A stretch of DNA of 64,000 nt from assembly GCF_015687155.1 (NCBI RefSeq), contig NZ_JADPQF010000004.1:124001-188000 (forward strand), written 5' to 3'. Positions within the stretch are counted from its first letter, which is position 1. Each line of letters begins with the position of its first letter. The translations under genes were made by a program, and so were the position numbers. This document shows, piece by piece, positions 1 through 9,400 of this stretch. The notes beneath the pieces were generated by a model that did no database searches, was not told the origin of the DNA, and saw only the letters and a list, made by a program, of their open reading frames with translations. This DNA is from Aliikangiella sp. G2MR2-5 (GTDB lineage: Bacteria > Pseudomonadota > Gammaproteobacteria > Enterobacterales > Kangiellaceae).

Positions 1-1010
1 GATTGACTTATTCGAGGCACAGCTTCCTTCGTTAGTCTGGAATGAACAATCTTAAATGGATGACTGTGATTTTGTGCTGCCGGTGTTCTAAAATGATGAG
101 TACCTCCACGAGCTACCACAAAAATCTCTCCATAACTTGGTTTAATATCGAGAACTTGCATGCCGTAATAACCACACTGCGCACTAACGAAACGACCACA
201 TTCAAAACGTATCGTTACATCCTGCATTTGAGAATCATTTATGAGCCTACTCAGCCGATCACAAAACCTGGGCCAGTCAAACCAATTATCAGGATCCGAA
301 TAGTTGATACCAATCCCTCCGCCGACATTCAAGTGAGTAACATTCTGAGCATAGCTTTCTCGCCAGCGTTTAAAGGTTTCAAAATACAGGGCCATAAGTT
401 TAATATGGTTATCAAGATCTAGTTGATGGGACATCAAATGAAAATGAAAGCCTTTAAGTTCTATATTGGTACTCTCACCTATAACACTTAGCGCATCGGT
501 CAGTAGAGCTTCTTCAAGTCCAAATGGTGTTGGCTTACCGCCCATACAGAGCCTGGTCTGATTGATGTCACCTATTGGAATATTCATTCGCAACAATATA
601 GATACCTTAGCATTTTTTCTTTGCGCAATACTTTGTAATCGACGTAGTTCATACAGACTTTCAACATGCAGTAACTCGATATTCAGATCAATTGCAGCCT
701 CCAGTTCACAGTCCAATTTACCGGGTCCACCAAAAATCAGACGCTGCTCGGGAAGCTGTTGACGTAGCCATTTTAGCTCGCCACCTGACGCAGCTTCAAA
801 GCCATCGACTATAGGTTCCAATGCTTGCAAAATTTCTGCTTCAGGATTTGCTTTCGCCGCATAAAAAAGCTCACAGTTTTCCGGTAGTGCCTCGCGCATC
901 TTGCTGGCATGGCTGACTAACTCACTCAAGTCATACAAATAGGCACATTTTAGATCACCCTGTTCCTCACCAAGATTTTGAAAAACTTGTTTAATCTTTT
1001 CAGGAAGCAT
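1..1010 (-). CDS. pvsE: PLP-dependent decarboxylase of the vibrioferrin pathway (PvsE-like), 3' end outside window
   Basis: This is a fold-type III PLP decarboxylase of the ornithine/diaminopimelate decarboxylase family. I translated about 336 residues; the C-terminus lies beyond base 1, so roughly 60 residues are missing if it has the usual ~400. The PLP lysine is K53 in FYAAKANP, followed downstream by HFHLMSH, a glycine-rich VGGGIGINY phosphate loop and an ECGRF segment typical of the family. The ATG at 1010 follows GGAGGTAAGTA, and its A is shared with the stop codon of the preceding NIS synthetase (TAATG), so translation is coupled. In vibrioferrin clusters PvsE decarboxylates a serine-derived unit to the ethanolamine moiety. 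The assignment rests on its last place in a pvsABCDE-ordered operon; a free amino-acid decarboxylase remains possible. Confidence 0.85.
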   Translation of the reverse strand, partial: MLPEKIKQVFQNLGEEQGDLKCAYLYDLSELVSHASKMREALPENCELFYAAKANPEAEILQALEPIVDGFEAASGGELKWLRQQLPEQRLIFGGPGKLDCELEAAIDLNIELLHVESLYELRRLQSIAQRKNAKVSILLRMNIPIGDINQTRLCMGGKPTPFGLEEALLTDALSVIGESTNIELKGFHFHLMSHQLDLDNHIKLMALYFETFKRWRESYAQNVTHLNVGGGIGINYSDPDNWFDWPRFCDRLSRLINDSQMQDVTIRFECGRFVSAQCGYYGMQVLDIKPSYGEIFVVARGGTHHFRTPAAQNHSHPFKIVHSRLTKEAVPRISQ

Positions 1011-2824
1011 TACTTACCTCCCAAAGGATTTTTCAGATAAACGTAGTCGGCCAGACGATCAGCCTGTTTAAGCAGTCGAGTCATGAAATTACATTTACAC
1101 GGAATATCCGCTCCCTGCAACAGGGCTTCAAGCTCAGGTTCACTCCCAAATTTTTTCTGAAAGTCGATAACTTCAGTCCTGACCATCTGCCAAAGTTGTT
1201 CTTCCATATCGATATTACTACCGCTCAAATGATGAATGGCTTCGCTGATATTGTTGATTAAAGTACAGTAGGCAACTCTTTTAAAGCCTTGTTCTCTACT
1301 ATAAATTACCGATTGACGTGCACGTTCGCTCATCCGGCTAAGTTGACTGTCAGACCACGCACCATCAACTAGCTTGGTTCCTTCAAGATCACGTAATTGC
1401 AAACGAGATGGTAGATGTTCGCTAAAACCGACAACAGTATTTTGCAGGTGTGGTTCAAAGATAACCCCTAACTTAAAGAAGTAATAAAATACCGGCCCTA
1501 CTAACAGATGAATATAATGCTGGAACCAGAGTAAGACGGCATCAGTATGAGTCAGCCCTCGATGCCTGGCTAATGCACCAACATAGCTGTTCACCACACT
1601 TTTAAAATTTTCGTCATCTGCAAAAAGTGCTGCAGCGACTCTTGGCTGGAACAGGTTAACTTCACCTGCTTTGTATGCATTCCTGAAAAGCACACCAAAT
1701 GCTTCGCTTAGAAGTTGTACCTGTTCGACTTCAATATCGTGTTGTACTCCTGTCAAATCCAAGGTTAGCGAAGCAGGTTCATCCATAAGTTCAAACATGG
1801 GAAAAAGTGATCGAACTTTTCCCCCAAACTCTTTTAACAATTCAGTCATAAAGATAGCGCTTTCCAATTCATACCAGGCGTTTTTACGAACACAGTTGGT
1901 CAAACGTACGTGCAGTGAAAACTTCAAAAAATAATTACTTTGAGGTTGGTAAAGAGTTCGTACCGAAGATGTCGGATACCACTTAGAGTCACTTTCGCCG
2001 AGCAGTAAAATTTTGCCATTAGCCACTGCTTCCATAAACATGGGTTCAGATTTAAAACGGTTAAACTGATAAGGGTGACAGGGTAGCAACTCGAATCCTT
2101 CAGGGAGTACCTTTGAAGTTAAACCGCTTAGCTGGACTCGTGGATCGAAATGCGAACAGGCGCGAACTTTGAACAGGGATTGATCTACTGCCAGCAAAGG
2201 TAAGTGAAAGCCAGCTCCGGTTTCCGGTGAGATAGCCAGAAGTTGTTTTTCATCAATACCCTCACGGCTTTTTGGCGTCGGATGCCAGGTATGCCCCCAT
2301 ATCAAAGATTGCTCTGAGCGAAGAAATCCATCATGCAACAGTCGTTCGCTAGATGAGGAGGCTGGGTTGGCGAGAAAAAGGCGATTATTCTCGACACTGT
2401 TTTCTATTTGATTCAAAAGCTCATGGTTAAAAGGCTGTTCTAGTACTTGAGCCAGATGTTGTAGCAATACTTTTGCCAGTGAAAGGTGATCCATTCGGGT
2501 CCAGCCTTCCCCTTTTCTTTTTAGATAGGGTGCACCGATATAGCGGCACTGACCCAACTGTTTTAGTTCACTGATTTGCACCATCAACCAGGCATTACTT
2601 TGCTTCAGAGTGATCAACATTAACTGGGCATCATCAGCACGGAACCCATATTTGATAGCCTGAGGCCAGTCATTTTGACCAAAAGCGGGGTCGATCTGAA
2701 TTTCGCCTCTGGGGCCGGCAAATTCTCGGCAATAGCAGTTAAGCAATCCATTAATACTTCGCTGTGCAGCTTTTTCCTGATTTAGTGAATGTTGGTAATA
2801 AAGTGAAGTTGAACTGGCGATCAT
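1010..2824 (-). CDS. pvsD: NIS siderophore synthetase, IucA/IucC family (PvsD-like)
   Basis: This is an ATP-dependent NRPS-independent siderophore synthetase that condenses a citrate carboxylate with an amine or alcohol. The 604-residue reading starts at ATG 2824, which overlaps the transporter stop as ATGA and follows GAGGAAGATCT; the longer frame reaching 2968 would overlap the upstream gene by almost 150 bases and is not needed. The canonical nucleotide-binding signature G-H-x-x-H-P-x-x-K-x-R-x-G is intact at residues 177-189 (WGHTWHPTPKSREG). HPYQF is near 250 and SSVRTLYQP near 286. A C-terminal FhuF-like lobe carries EPHLQN, with H459, Q461 and N462. It is the more canonical of the two synthetases here. 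Substrate identity is inferred from operon order only. Confidence 0.88.
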   Translation of the reverse strand: MIASSTSLYYQHSLNQEKAAQRSINGLLNCYCREFAGPRGEIQIDPAFGQNDWPQAIKYGFRADDAQLMLITLKQSNAWLMVQISELKQLGQCRYIGAPYLKRKGEGWTRMDHLSLAKVLLQHLAQVLEQPFNHELLNQIENSVENNRLFLANPASSSSERLLHDGFLRSEQSLIWGHTWHPTPKSREGIDEKQLLAISPETGAGFHLPLLAVDQSLFKVRACSHFDPRVQLSGLTSKVLPEGFELLPCHPYQFNRFKSEPMFMEAVANGKILLLGESDSKWYPTSSVRTLYQPQSNYFLKFSLHVRLTNCVRKNAWYELESAIFMTELLKEFGGKVRSLFPMFELMDEPASLTLDLTGVQHDIEVEQVQLLSEAFGVLFRNAYKAGEVNLFQPRVAAALFADDENFKSVVNSYVGALARHRGLTHTDAVLLWFQHYIHLLVGPVFYYFFKLGVIFEPHLQNTVVGFSEHLPSRLQLRDLEGTKLVDGAWSDSQLSRMSERARQSVIYSREQGFKRVAYCTLINNISEAIHHLSGSNIDMEEQLWQMVRTEVIDFQKKFGSEPELEALLQGADIPCKCNFMTRLLKQADRLADYVYLKNPLGGK

Positions 2825-4026
2825 AGATCTTCCTCTTTGATTTGGTAGCCGTTTCGAAGTCCAGGCAGACATCGAACAAAGTTTCGAATTTTCGGAAAGT
2901 AAATAACAAATAGCGCCAATAAGGCAGTCCCGGCGCTCAATGAAAATGGTGCCTTTAATCCTTGCCATTCAACAATAAGCCCGGAAGAAACACCCGCAAA
3001 TACACCCGCCCATTTTCCAGCGCTGTCAAAGCGTCCAAAAATTAATCCGCTTCTATGCCTGGTTTTAAGTGCTGAAAAACAATGGTGGATCCCAACATAT
3101 GTCAGAGTTATGCCGACCCCCATAAAAATTCTGGCCAACCAGAGCCACTTTTCGCCATCTATTTGTTGATGTAGCAAAGCAGAAACAACTAGTAGAAATA
3201 GGCCAATAGAACTCCAATGATTTGCATCCAACCTTTGTTGCCAACGAGTATCTGCGCAAGTAATCAATAGATAAACAAGATGAGGCATACTGAAATACCA
3301 GGCAATCACACCGCTACCTTCTATCCCCAAACTCTCGGCAAATGGCAAAAAGTAGGGAAAGCTGACAACCATTGAAAAACTGAAAAGGAATTGAATACAC
3401 AATATTTGATTAAAACTAAGCGGCGCATCTTCAACAGCTTGAGCATTCACTTGTTTGATAACTTTCTCGTTGCCATCAATGGGTAAACGACCAACCAGGA
3501 TTGCAGCCATTACCGGTAAAATAGCGAGATAGCAATAAAGCTCTCTCGGGTTGTCACTGCTAATAAGCAATCCAAAGATTATTGGTGCTAGAAGCAGTGA
3601 AAGACGAGCGGAAAATTGAGTCCAGTTTAGAACTTTAGGCAACGCCTTATTATCTACCTGTGTTGCCAAGTAGGCGTTAGACGCAGCATAAGTACCTCCA
3701 CAGATACCTTGAATTAAAAGCCCCAAAGTAAAAGTCATAAGATCGTTGGCCAATCCAGCGATCATAAATCCCGCGGCGAGACCCAGCTGTGCTCTAAGTA
3801 GAGACAGACGCTTTCCATATTTATCGGCAAAGCGTCCCCACCAGGCTGCGACCAAAGCAGTACAAACAGTCGGTAAAATGTAATACCAGCCAATCAAAAT
3901 ATTCATGTTTGGGCCGATTAAATCCTGCATCACTTTCGGCAAAAACAAAGGCATTCCCAATGCAGTAAAGGAAGCTAGAAAATGGCAAAATAGAACAGTA
4001 AAGACCAGGGAATTTTCCGGTTTCAT
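2821..4026 (-). CDS. pvsC: MFS transporter, probable vibrioferrin exporter (PvsC-like)
   Basis: This is an inner-membrane major facilitator of 401 residues with about twelve hydrophobic segments. The loop between segments 2 and 3 reads WGRFADKYGKR, the MFS motif A region (G-x-x-x-D-x-x-G-R-K-R). I prefer ATG 4026, with AGGGA nine bases upstream and MKPENSLVF as N-terminus, over ATG 4071, which lies inside the previous gene. The gene sits between the two NIS synthetases, 10 bases after the first, and overlaps the second by ATGA. This is the exact position of PvsC, the vibrioferrin exporter. Export of the finished siderophore across the inner membrane is inferred from context; the sequence alone only says MFS drug/metabolite family. 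Confidence 0.87.
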   Translation of the reverse strand: MKPENSLVFTVLFCHFLASFTALGMPLFLPKVMQDLIGPNMNILIGWYYILPTVCTALVAAWWGRFADKYGKRLSLLRAQLGLAAGFMIAGLANDLMTFTLGLLIQGICGGTYAASNAYLATQVDNKALPKVLNWTQFSARLSLLLAPIIFGLLISSDNPRELYCYLAILPVMAAILVGRLPIDGNEKVIKQVNAQAVEDAPLSFNQILCIQFLFSFSMVVSFPYFLPFAESLGIEGSGVIAWYFSMPHLVYLLITCADTRWQQRLDANHWSSIGLFLLVVSALLHQQIDGEKWLWLARIFMGVGITLTYVGIHHCFSALKTRHRSGLIFGRFDSAGKWAGVFAGVSSGLIVEWQGLKAPFSLSAGTALLALFVIYFPKIRNFVRCLPGLRNGYQIKEEDL

Positions 4027-4036
4027 AATCTGATCC

Positions 4037-5899
4037 CTACCCTGCTTTTCGCTGTAAAGGATTTGGTGCACTCAAACCATAAAACTTGTTAATGTCGGCT
4101 GCCTGACTTTGTTGCTTGCTCAGTAGACTGGCAGCAGTTAACAGGTATTTGGCATAATGGTGGGGCGCATCCAGTACCACTGACTTGAATAGTGAAGTAT
4201 CAAAAGCTTGTGATTCAAGCTTCGTCAATTCGGCATTAAACTTCTCAAACAGGCAAGCATACCGTTGCCGGCTATCAACCAATCCACGTTCAGCCAACCC
4301 TGCAATGATGCAACCTATATTCAACTGCAGATTGATGGTGGTAAACATTTGTAGCAGTGGCAACTGACCTTCAACCATGATTCGCTGATCGACAAAACGT
4401 ACGAGCCAGTCATCAGCCAAACAAGCCACAACCGAACCGCTATCATGCGGATCGACGTGTTGACTAAGCAATTTTTCCAATCCCTGAGTTAGTTGGTGAG
4501 GATTGATCCTGCCGGCGTCGTTATCACGAAAGAGTAATTGCAATGGTTGCGTGTGACTAAAAAGCAACATGGTATTTTGTTGGTTGGATTCCAGGGCGAT
4601 CCCGTAAACCAGACAGAGTCGCAAATGCACTTTAAGTAAAAGAGAAAAGTAATCATCAAGCAATGCATCTAGCTCACCTTGATAATATTCTGCAGCCAAT
4701 TGCTCGATGACCAATGAACCGTCCGCAGTTTCAGCCATTAATGCAGCAACACAAACCGGTGTACTTTCACCTGTTTTCGCAGGATAACGCCTAACTAACC
4801 AGGCCAGATCGGATCGCTGATCAATATGTCCACCGCTTTCCTCATCACAATGTAAATAGCGACCTTGCAGGTTTTTGTCATTTACTGCCAGATACTGCAG
4901 TAGCTGCTGGAAAACAAACCCATCATTGATAGTACTGGGCTTGATCGTTCGAATGTTTTTGTTACCCAGAGTTCTCATAGGTAAAGGCAATTTGATATGA
5001 CACTCAGGCTTATCAACCAGCGCCAAAGTTCTCACCGAGAGTGTCGGCCTTACTTTTAGATAGGTTGTCGGTGCATAGCGGACACTCTTATGATGTTCCC
5101 AGTCACTTAGGCTTTTCTTCAGGTATTGGTCAAAAGTTAATGGATGGACGGGTACCAGTCGATAATCGTCAGCCAACTCTTTGGCGAGCCCCACCTGTTC
5201 AAAACTCGGCCAGATGTCCGGCATTTCCGATACACAGCTGTGATACAGCGCTCTGGGTACCGCCAACCAGTTGAGTTCGAATTCCGGCATAGCTTCAGGG
5301 CAATATTTTTCGATAGCGTCAGCGGAAAGACCAAACTTTGCACGTGCGGTTGGATAAAGAGGATGATCGCAATGCGCTGCCAGCTGTTCTATCAACAACA
5401 TTTTCTGCCAGCCATTAGCAAGTCGAAAAATATTTCGACCCAGCTTATCTCGTTGTTTCTGAAACACCACTTGTGCCAGTATTTTTTGCTCGACCGCACA
5501 ATGGCACTCGTCATCAAAGCGACAAAAATATTCAAATTGTTCATCATTCAGCCCTGTCGCAAACTGCTCCAGCCAGCGACTAAAATGATTACAACCGTAA
5601 AACTCTCCTTCAAGTTCAAATAACCATGCCGCTGTTTGAACTTTCCAATCCTGCATATAGTTACAGGGACGCAAGGGAACAAACAGATTAAACTTTCCTA
5701 AATGCGCCACTTTAAGCCAGCAATCAGGCATTTCCAGTGGCCAGTATCGTTTTAGCCGTTTACTTTCAAGAGCTTCCTTTTGAATCACCTCACTATGACT
5801 CACGATAGTTCGGATATCTTCACGTAAAAATGCATCCATTACTCTTCGAGTAATGTATTCCTCCTGCTGACTGACTTCTTGCCAGAATCTGTCATTCAT
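4037..5899 (-). CDS. pvsB: NIS siderophore synthetase, IucA/IucC family (PvsB-like), divergent active-site motifs
   Basis: This is the second NRPS-independent siderophore synthetase of the operon, 620 residues from ATG 5899. That start overlaps the ATP-grasp stop as ATGA and has GGGAG eight bases upstream; an in-frame ATG at 5914 would lengthen the overlap. Family landmarks are HPLTFDQY near 252, the substrate loop TTYLKVRPTLSVRT near 278-291, and ALESNQQNT near 435-443. Two signatures depart from the usual form. The nucleotide motif normally written GHxxHPxxKxRxG reads DHPLYPTARAKFG (178-190), and the C-terminal ExHxQN reads ESNQQN with N439 for histidine. In vibrioferrin assembly PvsB is thought to make one of the two citrate amide/ester bonds. 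Whether the motif changes are normal for the PvsB clade cannot be judged here. Confidence 0.86.
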   Translation of the reverse strand: MNDRFWQEVSQQEEYITRRVMDAFLREDIRTIVSHSEVIQKEALESKRLKRYWPLEMPDCWLKVAHLGKFNLFVPLRPCNYMQDWKVQTAAWLFELEGEFYGCNHFSRWLEQFATGLNDEQFEYFCRFDDECHCAVEQKILAQVVFQKQRDKLGRNIFRLANGWQKMLLIEQLAAHCDHPLYPTARAKFGLSADAIEKYCPEAMPEFELNWLAVPRALYHSCVSEMPDIWPSFEQVGLAKELADDYRLVPVHPLTFDQYLKKSLSDWEHHKSVRYAPTTYLKVRPTLSVRTLALVDKPECHIKLPLPMRTLGNKNIRTIKPSTINDGFVFQQLLQYLAVNDKNLQGRYLHCDEESGGHIDQRSDLAWLVRRYPAKTGESTPVCVAALMAETADGSLVIEQLAAEYYQGELDALLDDYFSLLLKVHLRLCLVYGIALESNQQNTMLLFSHTQPLQLLFRDNDAGRINPHQLTQGLEKLLSQHVDPHDSGSVVACLADDWLVRFVDQRIMVEGQLPLLQMFTTINLQLNIGCIIAGLAERGLVDSRQRYACLFEKFNAELTKLESQAFDTSLFKSVVLDAPHHYAKYLLTAASLLSKQQSQAADINKFYGLSAPNPLQRKAG

Positions 5900-7110
5900 G
5901 CGCTTATCTCCCAACGAAACCTGGTGTCGAGATTGTCGAGAGCCTGCATCAGCTTGTCAGGAGCTGGATCCTTGGTAACGGCGGTTAATATACTTAAGTA
6001 ATCTTTGTTGGAACGGCTTAGACGAATTTGATCGCCGATACTTCTAATATGCTCTAGTTTGATCGAATAAGGAGATGTTTGTTCGAACTCATCCGGAAGG
6101 GAAATCAATTTGCCGTCTTGTTCGGCACAAAAGTAACGAATGACGGCTTGACCTTTAATTGGCTCGATATTATCCAAGGGTTCGCCGAGGTGTAAGCGCA
6201 TGATCTGTTTAAACCAGTCAAAGGAAGCCAACCGATTAAGCAAAAATTCTCTATTATCACCAATGCTTCGGTAGTTAATCTCAATCAGTCTTGGTCCCTG
6301 CTCGGTCAAAACAAACTCACTATGACAAACCCCGAAATTAATCCCGAACTGTTTGAGCTGCTCCAGAGCTTGCTTACAATGTTCGCTATCAATATCCGAC
6401 TGCCAACAAGCTTCGGTTTCAATAAAATATGGTGGCGCCGACAGAGTCACATCAAACCCTCCAAGAGCGAACAATCGCTTTCCATCTCCCAGAGTTTCCA
6501 ACGTAAATAAAGAACCAACGAGAAACTCTTCAATGATCAACGAGCGATTCGGCTGTTGTCGCCAGAATTTTTTGCAGAAAGCAATAAGTTGCTCTCTGTC
6601 ATCACAACGTTGCACATCCAGACTAGCAACTCCTTGTTGCGGTTTAACTACGCAGGGAAACGGGATATCTTCATTCACTAGCTCAGCAATATTTGTAATA
6701 GCCTGGAACCAGGCGGTTGGGATTTCGTTGGCCTGTAGATATTCTCGCATTGCCGATTTATTTTTTGCTCGATAGCAAACCTGCCAGTCTTTGGCTGGAA
6801 GATTAAAGAATTCTGCAGCCTGGGCACATGAAGTTTGTAAGTGATCACTATTCGTAAAAATAGCTGCAGGTGACTGCGGCCATTGTTGCAGAAGCTCGAT
6901 GATTGCCTGGCTGTTAAATACGTCGCAACTGAGAATTTCAACCGGATATCCGGGTAAACCTTCACGAGTAAAATAACGCTGATGTTCCAGCGGATAATCT
7001 GTCAGTAACAAAACTGAATATCCAAGTTCAACTGCCGCAGGAAGAAAGCCCTGTAATGCAGCACTATTGACCACATGAGTCAGGATCACGATAGGTTTAC
7101 TATTTTTCAC
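5896..7110 (-). CDS. pvsA: ATP-grasp ligase, probable vibrioferrin biosynthesis enzyme (PvsA-like)
   Basis: This is an ATP-grasp carboxylate-amine ligase of 404 residues. The N-terminal pre-ATP-grasp domain starts MKNSKPIVILTHVVNS. The ATP-binding lysine is K156 in CVVKPQQG, the hinge acidic pair is E194-E195 (LIIEEFLVGS), and the metal-binding strand is RLIEINYRSIGDN with E277 and N279. It starts at GTG 7110 behind AAGAGGA. In vibrioferrin producers PvsA is the ATP-grasp enzyme proposed to join alanine and 2-oxoglutarate before the NIS steps, and it is the first gene of the pvsABCDE set, as here. It is separated from the receptor gene by 100 bases that carry a hairpin. A general D-Ala-D-Ala-ligase-like role is the alternative, but the context argues against it. 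Confidence 0.86.
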   Translation of the reverse strand: MKNSKPIVILTHVVNSAALQGFLPAAVELGYSVLLLTDYPLEHQRYFTREGLPGYPVEILSCDVFNSQAIIELLQQWPQSPAAIFTNSDHLQTSCAQAAEFFNLPAKDWQVCYRAKNKSAMREYLQANEIPTAWFQAITNIAELVNEDIPFPCVVKPQQGVASLDVQRCDDREQLIAFCKKFWRQQPNRSLIIEEFLVGSLFTLETLGDGKRLFALGGFDVTLSAPPYFIETEACWQSDIDSEHCKQALEQLKQFGINFGVCHSEFVLTEQGPRLIEINYRSIGDNREFLLNRLASFDWFKQIMRLHLGEPLDNIEPIKGQAVIRYFCAEQDGKLISLPDEFEQTSPYSIKLEHIRSIGDQIRLSRSNKDYLSILTAVTKDPAPDKLMQALDNLDTRFRWEISA

Positions 7111-7143
7111 GACTAAATCCTCTTATTCGCAAATTTGATGTGC

Positions 7144-7163
7144 TCCCGACCATCAGGTCGGGA
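7144..7163 (-). promoter_or_regulatory. Inverted repeat/hairpin between siderophore receptor and biosynthesis genes
   Basis: TCCCGACC and GGTCGGGA form a perfect 8-bp stem with a 4-base loop, lying in the only sizeable gap of the operon. No T-run follows on the coding strand, so it is not a standard intrinsic terminator. An mRNA-stability or processing hairpin that sets receptor and enzyme levels apart is possible. Confidence 0.5.
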
Positions 7164-7210
7164 AGTATTGTTTAGGACCGATATAAAACTGGCTTACTAA
7201 CACTGGATCA

Positions 7211-9376
7211 TCAGAATTGATAGTCCAGTTGAATCGAGACCGAACGGCTCGGCGCCGGTTGGCGTCCCCAGGGGCTGACGTCAACACCACGGAAATAATA
7301 TTCTTCGTCCAACAGGTTATTGATAATCAATCCGACAGATAAGGTCTGGTCATTGCGGCTAAGGAGCTGGTGTTGAACTTGCGCATTGAGCAACCAATAA
7401 GCAGGAAGTAATCCTTGTGAGCCCAGCTCATCTTCAATTAGCGTATTGGCCGCATCACTAAAGGCCTCGCTGTAATGAACCGCCGATAATGCATAGTCGG
7501 TTTTAGTGTGCTGATAACGCGCTTCAAATATCCATTGCTCATCAGAAGCAAACGGCAGGTCGTTACCCTGATATTCCCCGCTACGCTGTTCCGCGTCGAG
7601 AAAGGTGTAACCTGCATGGAAAAACAAGCCGGGAATTTCTTGCGGCTCCCAGGTAGCTTCGAGTTCAACTCCCAGATGCCGGGTTTCACCAAGGTTTTTG
7701 AAAGTCAGGCTGGGTCGATCAAACTGAATTTGATCCTCAAAATCGATACGGTACAGGTTAGCGGTTAGGGTTAGACCCTTTTGCGGGGTATACCGCAGGC
7801 CAGCTTCAAAGTTAGTCGCAAGCTCTGACTGAACTTCTCCTTCACGGGTGATCTGGGTAACTTGTGGCGGGCGCAAAGAACGCTGGCTATTTGCAAATAA
7901 AAACCATTGCTCATTTAGCTCGTAGCCAATAGTCAGTCCTGGCAACACTTCAGAAATATCATTGTCACGCTCGGTTCCGTTGATACCATCAACGTAATTC
8001 ATGGCGACATTTTCATAACGCAGGCCCGGAGTGATCGCCAAACGGTCATCATCTAGAGAAAGGGTATAGCTTGCATATAGAGCATAGGCGTTGGTTTTAA
8101 AGCGCCAGTCTCTTAGTGTATTGAATGTGTCGTCGACAAAAAGCTGATTGGTTACCGCATAGTCGATCTCTTCCTCAACATAGCGCGCGCCCAAAGTAAC
8201 TTGCTGGGACATATCTTTACCGTCTATATAAAAACTTACTCTTGGTTCGCTACCAAAAACCTCAAATGATCTCGGTGAAGAACGCAATTCTGCCGCATTT
8301 TCGCGCGCATCAAACGGATAGCCGAAATCAAAGCGGCGACTACTTTGCTGGTAGAAATTGTGCCAGTTAAATTCGGCAGTGCTATCAAAGCCTTTATTGT
8401 AAGTGGCAGAAAGGCGTTGGGTATCGGCGTCAAAATAGTCGTAAGGTCGTTTAGACTGAGCAGGATCCTGCTCATAATCTTCTAGCGGTAAGGCACCGGG
8501 CAATTCAGACTCAACTTGATAGTCCTGTGCCAGTAACTTTAGATAACTGTCCTGCTCCAGAATGATTTTTGAATTGATAATGACGTTATCGACTTTGGTA
8601 TCGGAATGCTCACGAAATGATTCTCCGCGAATACTATTCGCCTGCAACTGAATAGCGAATTTGTCGCTAACCGCTCCACCTGTTTTTAAATAGAAGTCAT
8701 TAAGACTCCGACCTTGTTGGTAATCGGTAAAGCGATTTCGGATCTGGGTAGAAAACTCACCGGAAATTTCTTTGGGTATAAAGTTGATGACTCCGCCAAC
8801 GTTGTTGGGACCATAATGAACTGAGGCACCGCCGCGAACTACATCGATCCTTTCGACAGACTCCATGGTAAAAGGAAATAACGACAGGCCAAGATGGCCA
8901 TAAGGCGCCAAACTATAAGGGATCCCGTCGAACAAGATCTGAACCTGACCGCTGCGCCCCGGATTCAAGCCCCGGATAGAAATATTGGGCAGAATGCCGG
9001 TACCGGTTTCATCCTGAACCTTAAAACCGGGTACACTGCGAAATGCGTCTTCCAGGCTTCTGACCCCGCCTTTTTGCAGTTTACCTGCACTAATAATATT
9101 TCGGCCACCTGGATAGGTTAAAACTTCATTTTGTTCCGAGCTACCCAGCCATTCCCCATAAACTCGAATAACGTTTGAATCTTGCTGAGTGTCATCCTCA
9201 TTTATTGAAGTTGCCTTTTCAGCCGCACTTTCTTCTTTCAAATCTGTCGATTTTTTTTGGATCGGCGGAGTCGGATCGCTATAGTTTAATTTCTCTTGTC
9301 CATAGACTTTTGTTGTCATCATCAACAAAGCAAAGAGGAAAGAAGATAACCTGGGTAGTACTTTTCTAATATTCAC
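7211..9376 (-). CDS. pvuA: TonB-dependent ferric siderophore receptor (PvuA/FecA-like)
   Basis: This is an outer-membrane TonB-dependent receptor of 721 residues that should import a ferric citrate-type or vibrioferrin-type siderophore. It has a hydrophobic signal sequence (residues 1-26, ending near VYGQ), a low-complexity linker, a TonB-box-like SNVIRVYG near residue 68, then the plug with GILPNISIRGLNPGRSG and the VERIDVVRGGASVHYGPNNVGGVINF block that strongly resembles FecA. The C-terminus ends in an aromatic residue (SIQLDYQF), as needed for barrel assembly. There is no N-terminal FecA signalling domain, so no surface-signalling sigma system is expected. It starts at GTG 9376, 24 bases after the aldolase gene, and precedes the biosynthesis genes. 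The ligand is inferred from the operon. Confidence 0.88.
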   Translation of the reverse strand: MNIRKVLPRLSSFLFALLMMTTKVYGQEKLNYSDPTPPIQKKSTDLKEESAAEKATSINEDDTQQDSNVIRVYGEWLGSSEQNEVLTYPGGRNIISAGKLQKGGVRSLEDAFRSVPGFKVQDETGTGILPNISIRGLNPGRSGQVQILFDGIPYSLAPYGHLGLSLFPFTMESVERIDVVRGGASVHYGPNNVGGVINFIPKEISGEFSTQIRNRFTDYQQGRSLNDFYLKTGGAVSDKFAIQLQANSIRGESFREHSDTKVDNVIINSKIILEQDSYLKLLAQDYQVESELPGALPLEDYEQDPAQSKRPYDYFDADTQRLSATYNKGFDSTAEFNWHNFYQQSSRRFDFGYPFDARENAAELRSSPRSFEVFGSEPRVSFYIDGKDMSQQVTLGARYVEEEIDYAVTNQLFVDDTFNTLRDWRFKTNAYALYASYTLSLDDDRLAITPGLRYENVAMNYVDGINGTERDNDISEVLPGLTIGYELNEQWFLFANSQRSLRPPQVTQITREGEVQSELATNFEAGLRYTPQKGLTLTANLYRIDFEDQIQFDRPSLTFKNLGETRHLGVELEATWEPQEIPGLFFHAGYTFLDAEQRSGEYQGNDLPFASDEQWIFEARYQHTKTDYALSAVHYSEAFSDAANTLIEDELGSQGLLPAYWLLNAQVQHQLLSRNDQTLSVGLIINNLLDEEYYFRGVDVSPWGRQPAPSRSVSIQLDYQF

Positions 9377-9400
9377 TTAATAGACCTGTTATAGAATTGA

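Noticed and set aside
42-762. Plus-strand open frames over the first kilobase
   Set aside because: They lie opposite the PLP decarboxylase, whose minus-strand translation has clear family motifs.
2825-2968. Upstream extension of the pvsD-like frame
   Set aside because: It overlaps the transporter gene fully, and ATG 2824 has a ribosome-binding site and an ATGA overlap.
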